From NCBI RefSeq assembly GCF_010882175.1, contig NZ_WKLH01000004.1, positions 135,425 through 199,424 of the forward strand: 64,000 bases of DNA. The letters run 5' to 3'. This document shows positions 54,785 through 63,391 of the stretch, in pieces. The first letter of the stretch is position 1. Each line of letters starts with the position of its first letter. Made by a program: the position numbers and the translations under genes. Source of the stretch: Mangrovibacterium lignilyticum (GTDB lineage Bacteria; Bacteroidota; Bacteroidia; Bacteroidales; Prolixibacteraceae). The notes under the pieces are model-generated. The model saw only the letters and a program-made list of their open reading frames with translations. It was not told the origin of the DNA and ran no database searches.

Positions 54785-56260
54785 TTAGACAATTTTCTTC
54801 ATCGCAGTCATTGATTCGCGCAATTCGTAGCCAATCAATTCAACCGGGTGGAAACGGATGATTTCGTTTACCGCGATCAGTTGTTTGTTGTCAACGCCGT
54901 TGTCAGAACCTTCGCCATAAGTTTCGCCAATCACATCAGTTTCGATGGTCTTCATGAAATCAGTCAGCAATGGCTTACATGCGTGGTCGAACAGGTAGCA
55001 ACCGTACTCGGCAGTATCAGAAATTACACGGTTCATTTCGAACAGTTTTTTGCGGGCAATTGTATTCGCGATCAGCGGAGTTTCGTGCAGAGACTCATAG
55101 TAAGCTGATTCTTCTTTGATACCAGCTTCAGTCATTGTTTCGAAAGCTAATTCAACACCTGATTTTACGAAAGCAACCATCAATACACCATTGTCGAAGA
55201 ACTCTTGTTCGCTAATTTCAACATCACCTGCAGGTGTTTTTTCGAAAGCAGTTTCGCCGGTAGCAGCACGCCAGGTCAACAGGTTTTTATCGTCGTTTGC
55301 CCAGTCAGCCATCATGGTGCTAGAGAACTCACCGCTCATGATGTCATCCATGTGTTTTTGGAACAAGGGACGCATGATGCGTTTCAATTCTTCAGACAAT
55401 TCGAAAGCTTTAATTTTTGCAGGGTTCGATAAGCGATCCATCATATTGGTGATACCACCATGTTTCAACGCTTCGGTGATTACTTCCCATCCGTATTGGA
55501 TCAGTTTAGAAGCATATCCGGGCTCGATACCTTTTTCAATCATTTTGTCGAAAGACAAGATTGAACCTGTTTGCAACAAACCACACAGGATAGTTTGCTC
55601 ACCCATTAAGTCTGATTTTACTTCAGCTACAAAAGATGAACGCAACACGCCGGCGCGGTCGCCACCAGTACCAACACAATACGCTTTAGCGATTTCCAAA
55701 CCATCACCGTTCGGGTCATTTTCAGGGTGAACAGCGATCAGCGTAGGAACACCGAATCCACGTTTGTATTCTTCGCGTACTTCAGAACCCGGAGATTTTG
55801 GAGCAACCATCACAACTGTGAGGTCTTTACGGATTTGCATGCCTTCTTCAACGATGTTGAACCCGTGAGAGTAAGACAACGCAGCACCTTTTTTCATCAA
55901 TGGCATCACAGCGCTAATTACGGCAGTGTGTTGTTTATCCGGAGTCAGGTTGATTACCAGGTCAGCAGTAGGGATCATTTCTTCGTAAGTACCTACTTTG
56001 AATCCGTTTTCAGAAGCGTTTAGAAACGATTGACGTTTTTCTTTAATGGCGGCTTCACGCAATGTGTAAGAGATATCCAATCCGCTGTCGCGCATGTTCA
56101 ATCCTTGGTTTAAACCTTGAGCACCGCAACCTACGATGACAATTTTTTTACCTTCCAGTTTTTTAACACCATCAGCAAATTCAGATTTATCCATGAATTC
56201 GCAGGTTCCCAATTGTTCCAATTGTAAACGCAATGGGAGTGTGTTGAAATAATTTGCCAT
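54785..56260 (-). CDS. ilvC: Ketol-acid reductoisomerase, long (class II) form
   Basis: A 491-residue protein, the length of the E. coli-type class II enzyme (class I is about 330). The NADP-binding loop is [19 protein letters not shown], followed by [12 protein letters not shown]. Mg-binding and catalytic segments are [19 protein letters not shown] and the duplicated knotted domain with [23 protein letters not shown]-type sequence. It reduces and rearranges acetolactate and acetohydroxybutyrate in valine and isoleucine synthesis. It is separated from ilvN by an AraC-type gene and a 248-base gap, so it may have its own promoter. Confidence 0.96.
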   Translation of the reverse strand: MANYFNTLPLRLQLEQLGTCEFMDKSEFADGVKKLEGKKIVIVGCGAQGLNQGLNMRDSGLDISYTLREAAIKEKRQSFLNASENGFKVGTYEEMIPTADLVINLTPDKQHTAVISAVMPLMKKGAALSYSHGFNIVEEGMQIRKDLTVVMVAPKSPGSEVREEYKRGFGVPTLIAVHPENDPNGDGLEIAKAYCVGTGGDRAGVLRSSFVAEVKSDLMGEQTILCGLLQTGSILSFDKMIEKGIEPGYASKLIQYGWEVITEALKHGGITNMMDRLSNPAKIKAFELSEELKRIMRPLFQKHMDDIMSGEFSSTMMADWANDDKNLLTWRAATGETAFEKTPAGDVEISEQEFFDNGVLMVAFVKSGVELAFETMTEAGIKEESAYYESLHETPLIANTIARKKLFEMNRVISDTAEYGCYLFDHACKPLLTDFMKTIETDVIGETYGEGSDNGVDNKQLIAVNEIIRFHPVELIGYELRESMTAMKKIV

Positions 56261-56508
56261 TTTTTGAGTATTTAAATATTTGTTTTAAGTCTGTAATTCA
56301 AATTTGAACCCGTTTGATCGGGTGAATTTCTCCTTTTGAAATTTACCAATACAAAGCAAAAGAATTCTCGGAAGAAAGCCGAGTAAAAAAGCGTGTATTT
56401 TTGGTAATTTTCATGGATTGGTGAAAAAGTATTTGTTTCGTTTGATTCGTCCTGATTAAATTTCAGTTGTTTACGATTTAAGAGACTTTTGGTTAGAATG
56501 GTAATTTT

Positions 56509-57411
56509 TTATCGGGATGCTGCACCATTCCGGTACTGGAGGGGCGAAAATCCGCTTTCGCGTTTAAAGAATTTGGTGAAATAAGATTGGTCCTCGAAGT
56601 GAAGCTGGTGCGCAATTTCGGCGACACTCAAATTGGTATGTACCAATAGCCGTTTGATCTCCAGAATTTGTTTGGCTTTGATAATTTGGCTTGAGGTTTT
56701 GCCGGTCAGTATTTTAACCGTTTGAGTGAGGTGGTTGGGTGTGACAGCCAGCAAGGCAGCGTATTCTTTCAGCGAAAGATTTTTATGGTTGTTTTCTTCG
56801 ACCAGGTGATAGAACTTTTTCACCAGAATGTGTCCTTTGCCTTTACCGCTCATATTTTCCGATGTCCGGTAGCGGCTGCTGCAGGTTGTTAAAATTAAAT
56901 CGAGAAGTGATCGGAGCATGTCGAGCCGGTTTGTTTCATTCGATTCCAATTCACCAATACTTCTTTTGAAAAGACCTTCCAAAAAACTGATATCGCTTTG
57001 TTGCTCGAGTAAAAGAGGTGGGTTGTCCTGCTTCAGATTATAAAAGAAGGGAAATTCAATCAGGCTGTTTTGGTTGCTGCGATTGGCCAGGTAGAAGTCG
57101 GCCGTGAAAATGAAGATGTAGCCCTCAATGTCGTGCGAAAATTCGATTTTGTGGGCTTGCCCCGGCGACATGAAAAACACACAAGGTGGCTTAATTTCGT
57201 AACGGTTTCCATCGATGACATGAAAGCCGGAGCCTTTCAGCAGGTAAAGGACCTCGAAGAAGTCGTGCCGGTGCGGGTATCTTACGCTGAAGTGCCGCTT
57301 GGCATCAAACACTTCAACCTGGAACTGCTGGCTTTTTCGCTCGTTCGAGCTGAAGTTGTCGAGGCTGTATACCGGTAAATGTTCGTTGATCGAATTCATG
57401 CGGGGAGTCAT
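56509..57411 (-). CDS. AraC family transcription regulator inside the ilv cluster
   Basis: A 300-residue protein. An N-terminal cupin-like sensor domain has SVRYPHRHDFFEVLYLLKGSGFHVIDGNRYEIKPPCVFFMSPGQAHKIEF in pieces (HRHDFFEVLYLLKGSG, CVFFMSPGQAHKIE). The C-terminal double HTH spans residues ~195-295, with LSLKEYAALLAVTPNHLTQTVKILTGKTSSQII and LSVAEIAHQLHFEDQSYFTKFFKRESGFSPLQYR. It lies 47 bases after ilvN in the same direction and upstream of ilvC. Control of ilvC or of the cluster is suggested by position only. An 11-bp hairpin sits directly before its start codon. ATG at 57399 is an alternative start. Confidence 0.9.
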   Translation of the reverse strand: MTPRMNSINEHLPVYSLDNFSSNERKSQQFQVEVFDAKRHFSVRYPHRHDFFEVLYLLKGSGFHVIDGNRYEIKPPCVFFMSPGQAHKIEFSHDIEGYIFIFTADFYLANRSNQNSLIEFPFFYNLKQDNPPLLLEQQSDISFLEGLFKRSIGELESNETNRLDMLRSLLDLILTTCSSRYRTSENMSGKGKGHILVKKFYHLVEENNHKNLSLKEYAALLAVTPNHLTQTVKILTGKTSSQIIKAKQILEIKRLLVHTNLSVAEIAHQLHFEDQSYFTKFFKRESGFSPLQYRNGAASR

Positions 57412-57418
57412 GCAAATC

Positions 57419-57445
57419 GATCGGATGACTCGAGGTCATCCGATC
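57419..57445 (-). repeat. Inverted repeat in the ilvN-araC gap
   Basis: GATCGGATGAC (57419-57429) pairs perfectly with GTCATCCGATC (57435-57445). No T-run follows on the minus strand, and the stem ends eight bases before the AraC-type ATG. It could be an operator, a processing site or a block to ribosome access. Confidence 0.6.
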
Positions 57446-57458
57446 AATGCTATTTGGC

Positions 57459-58001
57459 TTAATCCATAGATTCCAGTAGTGCGTCGCGTTCCTTCAGGAA
57501 CTCGGACAGTCGCTCGATTGGGTCGCGGGTAATGGCGATGCGGCCGGAGCGAATAAATTGCAAGACGCCGAACTGCGACAGATCGTCAAACATTTTTTGA
57601 GTTTCTGTTTTGTGTCCGGTTTTTTCAATGACGGTAAATTCGCGGGTAATTTCCAAAATGCGGGCACCTGATTTGCGAACCAGCTGTTCAATTTGATCGC
57701 TTTCGTACAGCGATTCGGTTTGAACTTTGTAAAGCGCCAGCTCCTGGTACACCATTTCTTCGTTGGTGTGGTAGAAGGCTTTTAAAACGTCAACCACTTT
57801 CTCCAACTGGGAAACGACTTTCTTCACCCGGTCTTCAGTTTCGTTAACCACGATCGTGAACTTTGAAATTCCTTGAATTGCCGAGGCTGAAACAGTCAAA
57901 CTTTCAATGTTGATTTTACGACGTGTGAAGTTGATGGTGATTCTGTTTAAGAGACCAATATGGTTTTCCGAATAAACGGTGATGATAAATTCTTGTTTCA
58001 T
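57459..58001 (-). CDS. ilvN: Acetolactate synthase small (regulatory) subunit
   Basis: A 180-residue protein. The ACT domain is at residues 1-78: ITVYSENHIGLLNRITINFTRRKINIESLTVSAS, with the G-L-L-x-R-I turn that binds valine in the family. The second ALS_ss C-terminal domain spans ~85-170 (YQELALYKVQTES, ARILEITREFTVIEKTG). It activates IlvB and confers feedback inhibition. It starts 18 bases after ilvB. The gene symbol ilvH would be equally valid. Confidence 0.93.
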   Translation of the reverse strand: MKQEFIITVYSENHIGLLNRITINFTRRKINIESLTVSASAIQGISKFTIVVNETEDRVKKVVSQLEKVVDVLKAFYHTNEEMVYQELALYKVQTESLYESDQIEQLVRKSGARILEITREFTVIEKTGHKTETQKMFDDLSQFGVLQFIRSGRIAITRDPIERLSEFLKERDALLESMD

Positions 58002-58019
58002 AGTGATAATCGTTAAAAA

Positions 58020-59717
58020 TTAAGCTTCAAGAATAATGTCAGAAACCGAGGCTCCTGCCGGTACCATTGGGAATACATTGTCTTCTTTCTCGCAAACAAC
58101 TTCAAGCAGGTAAGGGCCATCGTGCTCCATCATTTTTTGAACACCTGCTTCCAGATCTTCGCGCTTGCTTACTTTGTGTGCCGGCATGCCGAATCCGTTT
58201 GTGATCATGATGAAATCCGGGTTCTGCAATTCGGTGAAGGAATAACGTCTGTCGAAGAACAATTGCTGCCATTGACGGACCATTCCCAGGAAGTTATTAT
58301 TCAGCAGAATAATTTTCACCGGAAGTTTGTTTTGTACAATGGTGCCCAGTTCCTGTAAGGTCATTTGAAAACCACCATCGCCTACGAAGCAACAAACAGT
58401 GCGGTCTTTTGCACCCAACTGTGCACCCATGGCTGCAGGAATGCCGTATCCCATGGTTCCCAATCCGCCGGAAGTCACATTACTTTTCGACTGGGTAAAC
58501 TTGAAGTAGCGGGAAGCAATCATTTGTTGTTGGCCAACATCGGTTACCAATACCGCGTTGTTATTCACTTTTTCCGAAACCATGCGAACAGCTTCACCCA
58601 TGGTTAAGCCTTCTTTTGTCGGGAAAGTGTCTTTTTGAATGACTTTTTCCTGTTCAATTTTGTCGCAATCGCGGAATTCCTGAAGCCAGGCTTCGTGTTT
58701 ATTTTCTTTCACATTCAATGTGAGCATTGGCAACGATTTTTTGGCACTGCCCAATACGCCAACATCGACTTTTACAATTTTATTGATCTCTGCAGGATCA
58801 ACCTCCAAGTGGATGATTTTTGCGTTGGTCGCATACGCGCTTACTTTTCCGGTCACCCGGTCGTCAAAACGCATACCAACGGCAATGATCAGGTCAGCTT
58901 CGTTGGTCTTGATGTTTGGACCATAGTTTCCGTGCATTCCCAGCATGCCCACGTTTAGTGGGTGATCTGATGGTAATGCCGAAAGACCCAGCAAAGTCCA
59001 TGCTGCCGGAATGCCGGTTTTTTCAATGAACGTTTTCAGTTCATCTTCAGCATTGGCAATAATAACCCCTTGTCCAAACAGCAGTAAGGGTTTTTTCGCT
59101 TCATTAATCAAATCTGCTGCTTCCTTGACTTTGAATGGATCAACCGGATGCTCCGAAATGTAGGAGCGGATTTTGGTGCATTTTTTATATTCAAAATCCA
59201 GTTCCTGAACTTGAGCATCTTTAGCGATGTCCAGCAATACTGGTCCCGGACGGCCGGATTGTGCAATGTAGAAAGCCTTGGCAATTGCCTCTGGAATTTC
59301 TTCAATATTCGTAACCTGGTAGTTCCATTTGGTTACCGGCATCGAAATACCTACCACATCCGATTCCTGAAAGGCATCGGTACCCAGCAGAGGCGATGCT
59401 ACCTGCCCGGTAATGCAAACCAACGGAATAGAGTCGATTTGAGCATCGGCAATTCCGGTAATCAGGTTTGTAGCACCTGGCCCTGAGGTTGCGAAACAGA
59501 CCCCGGCTTTACCGGTGACTTTAGCATAACCTTCCGCGGCATGCACGGCACCTTGTTCGTGGCGCGTTAATATGTGGGTGATTTGCTTATCAAAATCATA
59601 AAGGGCATCATAAATCGGCATGATTGCTCCGCCCGGATACCCAAAGATGGTATCAACTCCTTCCTCTAACAGAGAAAGAATAACAGCTTGTGAACCTGTA
59701 ACTCGTTTTGTTGCCAT
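58020..59717 (-). CDS. ilvB: Acetolactate synthase large (catalytic) subunit
   Basis: A 565-residue ThDP enzyme. The Pyr domain begins GYPGGAIMPIYDALYD with the catalytic Glu in LTRHEQGAVHAAEGYAKVTGK. The middle domain has the FAD region. The PP domain has the ThDP motif FVGDGGFQMTLQELGTIVQNKLPVKIILLNNNFLGMVRQWQ, cited here by its key residues GDGGF and NNN. It condenses two pyruvates, or pyruvate and 2-oxobutyrate, in the first common step of valine/leucine and isoleucine synthesis. It follows ilvD by 24 bases. Confidence 0.96.
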   Translation of the reverse strand: MATKRVTGSQAVILSLLEEGVDTIFGYPGGAIMPIYDALYDFDKQITHILTRHEQGAVHAAEGYAKVTGKAGVCFATSGPGATNLITGIADAQIDSIPLVCITGQVASPLLGTDAFQESDVVGISMPVTKWNYQVTNIEEIPEAIAKAFYIAQSGRPGPVLLDIAKDAQVQELDFEYKKCTKIRSYISEHPVDPFKVKEAADLINEAKKPLLLFGQGVIIANAEDELKTFIEKTGIPAAWTLLGLSALPSDHPLNVGMLGMHGNYGPNIKTNEADLIIAVGMRFDDRVTGKVSAYATNAKIIHLEVDPAEINKIVKVDVGVLGSAKKSLPMLTLNVKENKHEAWLQEFRDCDKIEQEKVIQKDTFPTKEGLTMGEAVRMVSEKVNNNAVLVTDVGQQQMIASRYFKFTQSKSNVTSGGLGTMGYGIPAAMGAQLGAKDRTVCCFVGDGGFQMTLQELGTIVQNKLPVKIILLNNNFLGMVRQWQQLFFDRRYSFTELQNPDFIMITNGFGMPAHKVSKREDLEAGVQKMMEHDGPYLLEVVCEKEDNVFPMVPAGASVSDIILEA

Positions 59718-59741
59718 TATAAATACGTGTTTTGTTGGTTA

Positions 59742-61571
59742 CTAATCTATTAAGCGAACTGCACCTTTGTCGGCCGATGAAACAAGGCTGGCATAGGCTT
59801 TCAGTGCTTTGCTTATATTTCGTTGACGATTAACGGGTTTGAACGCGTCTTTCCCTTTCGCCTCTTCTTCTTTTCTTCTTTGATCCAGTTCTTCCTGGCT
59901 GATCAGGACATTTATTTTCCGTGCAGGAATGTCAATTTCAATCGGGTCACCATCCTGAATCAGGGCAATGGCTCCACCGGCTGCTGCTTCGGGTGAAGCA
60001 TGACCGATTGATAAACCGGATGTACCGCCGGAGAAACGTCCGTCGGTCAGCAGGGCGCATTTTTTGTCCAGTTGCATCGACTTCAGGTACGAAGTCGGGT
60101 ACAACATTTCCTGCATTCCCGGTCCGCCTTTTGGTCCTTCGTAACGGATAATGACCACATCGCCGGCCTGAACAGCATCGCCCAAAATACCGTTGACGGC
60201 ATCGTCCTGCGATTCGAAAACACGCGCTGTTCCTTTAAACCGGTAAACAGAAGGATCAACACCGGCCGTTTTTACAATACAGCCGTCTTCGGCAATGTTT
60301 CCATACAAAATAGCAATTCCACCATCTTTGCTGTAAGCATGTTCAAGGTCGCGGATACAGCCGTTTGCACGGTCTTTATCAAATTCTTCGTAATAGTTTT
60401 CCTGCGATCCCAGTACCAGGTTGCGGAACCCTCCGGGAGCAGATTTATAGCGTTGCGTATCTTCTTCTTTTGCGGTGTCGCCCATGATGTCGTATTTGGC
60501 AATTGCTTCGGCCAATGTCAAACCATCGGCACGTGAAACAGACGTATCCAAATGGCCGCCGCGACTCAATTCGGCGAGAATTCCGAGGATTCCACCGGCA
60601 CGGTTGACGTCCTGAATGTGGTAGTGTCCGTTAGGAGCTACCTTACAAAGGTTCGGTGTTACCCGCGATAATTCGTTGATATGCTTCATGGTAAAATCAA
60701 CTCCGGCTTCGTGGGCTATAGCCAGAATGTGAAGTACTGTATTGGTTGATCCGCCCATCGCAATATCTAATTTCATGGCGTTTTCGAATGCAGCTTTTGT
60801 TGCAATATTTCGGGGCAGTACCTTTTCGTTTCCGTTTTGGTAATAATCGTAAGTGATTTTTACGATTTGCTCCGCAGCTGTTTCAAACAAACGTTTCCGG
60901 TTGGCATGGGTTGCCAGAATGGTTCCGTTACCCGGCAGGGCAACACCTAAAGCTTCAGCCAAACAGTTCATTGAGTTGGCTGTAAACATACCCGAACAGC
61001 TACCGCAGGTCGGGCAGGCATCGCGTTCAACGCGTGCTAAGTGAGCTTCATCCACATTGGGATCGGCACCCAAAACCATGGCGTCAACCAGGTCGTATTT
61101 TTTACCGTCAACAACGCCGGCTTCCATCGGGCCTCCCGAGACAAAAATCACGGGAATATTCAACCGCATGGCAGCCATTAGCATGCCCGGCGTAATTTTA
61201 TCGCAGTTCGAGATGCAAACCATGGCATCTACTTTATGCGCATTGCACATATATTCAACACTGTCGGCAATGACATCGCGCGATGGCAGGGAATAAAGCA
61301 TTCCATCATGCCCCATGGCGATTCCGTCGTCAACAGCAATGGTGTTAAACTCTGCAGCAAAGCAACCTTGCTTCTCAATTTCTTCTTTAATGTATTGTCC
61401 GATGTGGTGCAGGTGGACGTGCCCGGGTACAAATTGCGTAAACGAATTAACGATAGCAATCATCGGTTTCCCAAATTGCTCTTCTTTCATCCCGTTGGCC
61501 CGCCATAAACTGCGTGCTCCGGCCATCCTTTTTCCTTGGGTGGTTGTAGCTGATCTTAACTTGTTCTGCAT
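59742..61571 (-). CDS. ilvD: Dihydroxy-acid dehydratase
   Basis: A 609-residue protein of normal IlvD length. Fe-S cluster cysteines are in [13 protein letters not shown] and in [34 protein letters not shown] and [14 protein letters not shown] and [18 protein letters not shown] are catalytic-region signatures. It converts 2,3-dihydroxy acids to 2-oxo acids for valine, isoleucine and leucine. It heads the ilvD-ilvB-ilvN run. Its 5' leader contains two complete attenuator modules in tandem, so its transcription is likely controlled by charged branched-chain tRNA levels. Confidence 0.97.
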   Translation of the reverse strand: MQNKLRSATTTQGKRMAGARSLWRANGMKEEQFGKPMIAIVNSFTQFVPGHVHLHHIGQYIKEEIEKQGCFAAEFNTIAVDDGIAMGHDGMLYSLPSRDVIADSVEYMCNAHKVDAMVCISNCDKITPGMLMAAMRLNIPVIFVSGGPMEAGVVDGKKYDLVDAMVLGADPNVDEAHLARVERDACPTCGSCSGMFTANSMNCLAEALGVALPGNGTILATHANRKRLFETAAEQIVKITYDYYQNGNEKVLPRNIATKAAFENAMKLDIAMGGSTNTVLHILAIAHEAGVDFTMKHINELSRVTPNLCKVAPNGHYHIQDVNRAGGILGILAELSRGGHLDTSVSRADGLTLAEAIAKYDIMGDTAKEEDTQRYKSAPGGFRNLVLGSQENYYEEFDKDRANGCIRDLEHAYSKDGGIAILYGNIAEDGCIVKTAGVDPSVYRFKGTARVFESQDDAVNGILGDAVQAGDVVIIRYEGPKGGPGMQEMLYPTSYLKSMQLDKKCALLTDGRFSGGTSGLSIGHASPEAAAGGAIALIQDGDPIEIDIPARKINVLISQEELDQRRKEEEAKGKDAFKPVNRQRNISKALKAYASLVSSADKGAVRLID

Positions 61572-61596
61572 CTCTTCGTGCTTATGTTTGTTTCCT

Positions 61597-61630
61597 AAAA
61601 AAAAGCCCTTCTCGTTTAAGAGAAAGGCTT
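61597..61630 (-). terminator. ilvD attenuator terminator 2 (proximal)
   Basis: On the minus strand AAGCCTTTCTC (61620-61630), a six-base loop, GAGAAGGGCTT (61603-61613), then a T-run (61597-61604); one G-U pair. The arm AGCCTTTCTC (61620-61629) can pair perfectly over 10 bases with GAGAAAGGCT (61657-61666), which overlaps the stop codon of the proximal leader peptide. It lies 25 bases before the ilvD ATG. Confidence 0.9.
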
Positions 61631-61664
61631 ATTCATATTTTGACTCAACAATCTTTAGCCTTTC

Positions 61665-61724
61665 TCAAAGTCTTCTAAGAATGACGAGGCGGACTGCCAA
61701 ATGATATGTCGAGTAATGTTTCAT
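61665..61724 (-). CDS. ilv leader peptide 2 (proximal), 19 codons
   Basis: The ATG is at 61722-61724 and TGA at 61665-61667. Residues 9-19 read LAVRLVILRRL: four Leu, two Val and one Ile in the last eleven codons, with three Arg codons between. The stop codon is the first part of the antiterminator strand (61657-61666). It starts 17 bases after the T-run of the distal terminator, so it would be transcribed only if that terminator is passed. Branched-chain content is lower than in the other two leaders, so the sensed amino acid (Leu most likely) is inferred. Confidence 0.78.
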   Translation of the reverse strand: MKHYSTYHLAVRLVILRRL

Positions 61725-61741
61725 ATGCGTTTTATAAAATG

Positions 61742-61774
61742 AAAAAAGCCATTCCCTTTTGAGTGAGAATGGCT
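61742..61774 (-). terminator. ilvD attenuator terminator 1 (distal)
   Basis: On the minus strand AGCCATTC (61767-61774), a 12-base loop, GAATGGCT (61747-61754), then TTTTTTC. The arm CATTCTCACT (61762-61771) can instead pair with AGTGAGGATG (61796-61805; one G-U pair), which overlaps the stop codon of the distal leader peptide. The stem matches the leuA attenuator in its AGCCATTCTC arm. Confidence 0.9.
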
Positions 61775-61800
61775 ACCAGATATACCTACGTGCATCATCC

Positions 61801-61869
61801 TCACTTCGCTTGCGAAATGACCACTACTAGAAGGACAACAACGTTAGATATGATAGCCGAGATTTTCAT
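61801..61869 (-). CDS. ilv leader peptide 1 (distal), Val/Ile/Leu-rich, 22 codons
   Basis: The ATG is at 61867-61869 and TGA at 61801-61803. Residues 3-18 read ISAIISNVVVLLVVVI: six Val, four Ile and two Leu in 22 codons, using varied synonymous codons. The last codons form a hairpin (CATTTCGC/GCGAAGTG, 61802-61819) that would sequester the antiterminator strand, a protector arm. The stop TGA lies inside the antiterminator strand 61796-61805. The promoter is 20 bases upstream. Too short for standard gene calling. Confidence 0.9.
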   Translation of the reverse strand: MKISAIISNVVVLLVVVISQAK

Positions 61870-61889
61870 CTTTTATTTTTATATTGAAG

Positions 61890-61919
61890 CAAAAGTATGA
61901 ATTAATTCTGAAATGCAAA
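61890..61919 (-). promoter_or_regulatory. ilv operon promoter
   Basis: On the minus strand TTTG (61916-61919), an 18-base spacer, TACTTTTG (61890-61897), a perfect -7 element. It would start transcription about 15 bases before the first leader ATG. Confidence 0.7.
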
Positions 61920-62237
61920 ATTAAATTGTAAGTAAATGGTCTGTTTCCAATGTGAAATAGATTCGAAAACGGGTCCTGTACTTCGGATTAGTAATTAAAG
62001 AGGGAACGAATTTCTGTTTTTTGGAGGTATCATAATTCTCAATCTGTGAATTTGTTATTAAAACAGAATTCCAGATGACAGTTTGATTAATTTCGGAAAC
62101 GAGCTGATTTCGATACTTTTTGATAAAATGGAAAGCGGCGATCAAGAAAGAATTAATTTTTAGTTGATAAAACTTGCTTGCTTTTAAAGCATCGATTTTT
62201 AATTTCGAGCTTTGTAATTTTAAATAGATAGACAATT
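61920..62237. other. Divergent region between ilv promoter and the DoxX gene
   Basis: 318 AT-rich bases. A 104-codon frame on the minus strand ends inside the ilv promoter region, has no recognisable domain and looks like chance. No other element was recognised. Confidence 0.4.
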
Positions 62238-62651
62238 ATGGGAAAAAGAATGCTGGGCTCACGATCAAATGAGTTTGTTGAGAATTTGTGGCTGCTGCTG
62301 TTGCGGGTTGGTTCGGGCGCGTTTCTGTTAACGCACGGAATTCCGAAGCTCTTGAAATTAATATCGGGCGACACTGCCTTTGCCGATCCCTTCGGAATCG
62401 GGCAATTGCCTTCATTTATACTGGTTGTTTTTGCCGAATTCTTCTGTTCGGTCCTGGTCATTTTGGGAATTATGACCCGCTTGGCAACAATCCCGATTAT
62501 TATTACCATGCTTGTCGCTGCTTTTATGATCCATGCCGGACAAGGATTTGGTAAGCAGGAAATGGCTTTGTTGTACCTGTTGCTGTTCGCAACAATCCTC
62601 GTGTTCGGAAGCGGACGTTTTGCATTGGGTAACCTCATTCGCGGAAACTAA
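62238..62651 (+). CDS. DoxX family membrane protein
   Basis: A 137-residue protein with four membrane helices. The DoxX pattern is LLLLRVGSGAFLLTHGIPKL near the N-terminus, LPSFILVVFAEFFCSVLVILGIMTRLATIPIIITMLVAAF in the middle (key residues AEFFCSVLVILG), and ALLYLLLFATILVFGSGRFALGNLI at the end. DoxX/DoxD-like proteins take part in quinone-linked or oxidoreductase membrane functions in some species; no specific role is fixed here. It is monocistronic and divergent from the ilv operon. Confidence 0.88.
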   Translation: MGKRMLGSRSNEFVENLWLLLLRVGSGAFLLTHGIPKLLKLISGDTAFADPFGIGQLPSFILVVFAEFFCSVLVILGIMTRLATIPIIITMLVAAFMIHAGQGFGKQEMALLYLLLFATILVFGSGRFALGNLIRGN

Positions 62652-62680
62652 GACGCTCGATACCACAAGTGATATTATTG

Positions 62681-62727
62681 AAATGACTAATTATTCGTTA
62701 TTGATGACGAGTAATTAGTCATTTTTG
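62681..62727 (+). terminator. Terminator after the DoxX gene
   Basis: AAATGACTAATTA (62681-62693) pairs perfectly with TAATTAGTCATTT (62712-62724), with TCGT/ACGA as an inner stem, followed by TTG. Its 3' arm falls within the register of the 21-bp repeat that follows. Confidence 0.75.
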
Positions 62728-62985
62728 TTTGGTATTTACTTGTTGTTAGCGAATAAGTAGTCATTGCTTGTCAAAAAGTAGTCATTGTTTTGTTGTAAGT
62801 GAATCTTGCATGCTAATAAGTAGTTATTTAGGGTGCTGAAATAGCTATTGTTGTCAGTTTAGTAGTTATTGTTTGTCAGAAAGTAGGCGTTTTTTGTTTA
62901 TATTTAGAAATTGCTTAGCAATTAGTAGTTGTTATTGGCTAATATTTAGATGTTTATTATTGGTTTTTAGTTGAAAACCATGTAG
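62692..62985. repeat. Degenerate 21-bp tandem repeat, about 14 units in constant phase
   Basis: Segments beginning every 21 bases (62692, 62713, 62734, 62755, 62776, 62797, 62818, 62839, 62860, 62881, 62902, 62923, 62944, 62965) share a loose consensus AAGTAGTTATTG-TTGTCAAT. The best copies are AAGTAGTCATTG at 62755 and 62776, AAGTAGTTATTT at 62818, AAATAGCTATTG at 62839 and TAGTAGTTATTG at 62860. No indel breaks the phase. 21 bases is two helical turns, so the blocks lie on one DNA face. It ends 40 bases before an HTH gene. Confidence 0.75.
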
Positions 62986-63025
62986 CTTATTGCATCTTTA
63001 AGTATTCATCAATTAACGAACTACA

Positions 63026-63370
63026 ATGGAACATCTACCGGTTATTCAAATGGTCAAGCGCGAGGCTGAAAAGCGTCGGATGACGACCCGCGATTTGGCC
63101 AAACCCCTTGGTTTAAGTTATTCTGCCGCCCGAACTCTTTTCGATCGGTCCACCATGCAAGTGCAACGTCTGGCTGAATTGTCGGACTTGTTTCAGTATA
63201 ATTTTTTCCGCGAGTTGGCGCAAGCGCTGCCTTACCCCGAACCTGAATGTAAAACATCCGGCGGAACTGAGGTCAAGGATGAAATTGAAAAGCTGAAAGC
63301 CCGGATCTTTGAGCTGGAAATTGAAAACCGCACCTTGAAAGAAGCTTTTTGCGGAGCAATGGTGCGCTGA
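63026..63370 (+). CDS. Small HTH protein with C-terminal coiled coil
   Basis: A 114-residue protein. An HTH of the XRE/Cro type is likely at residues 10-50: MVKREAEKRRMTTRDLAKPLGLSYSAARTLFDRSTMQVQRLAELSDLF, with the two helices TTRDLAKPLGL and YSAARTLFDRS. A short coiled coil ends the protein (EIEKLKARIFELEIENRTLKEAF). It is probably a dimeric DNA-binding protein. The 21-bp phased repeats directly upstream are candidate binding sites, which is inference. It lies 21 bases before an unknown gene in the same direction. Confidence 0.78.
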   Translation: MEHLPVIQMVKREAEKRRMTTRDLAKPLGLSYSAARTLFDRSTMQVQRLAELSDLFQYNFFRELAQALPYPEPECKTSGGTEVKDEIEKLKARIFELEIENRTLKEAFCGAMVR

Positions 63371-63391
63371 CACGAACAACATCGCAGCGAT

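Noticed and set aside
61921-62235. 104-codon ORF on the minus strand upstream of ilvD
   Set aside because: It is AT-rich, has no recognisable domain, and its end runs into the ilv promoter region.
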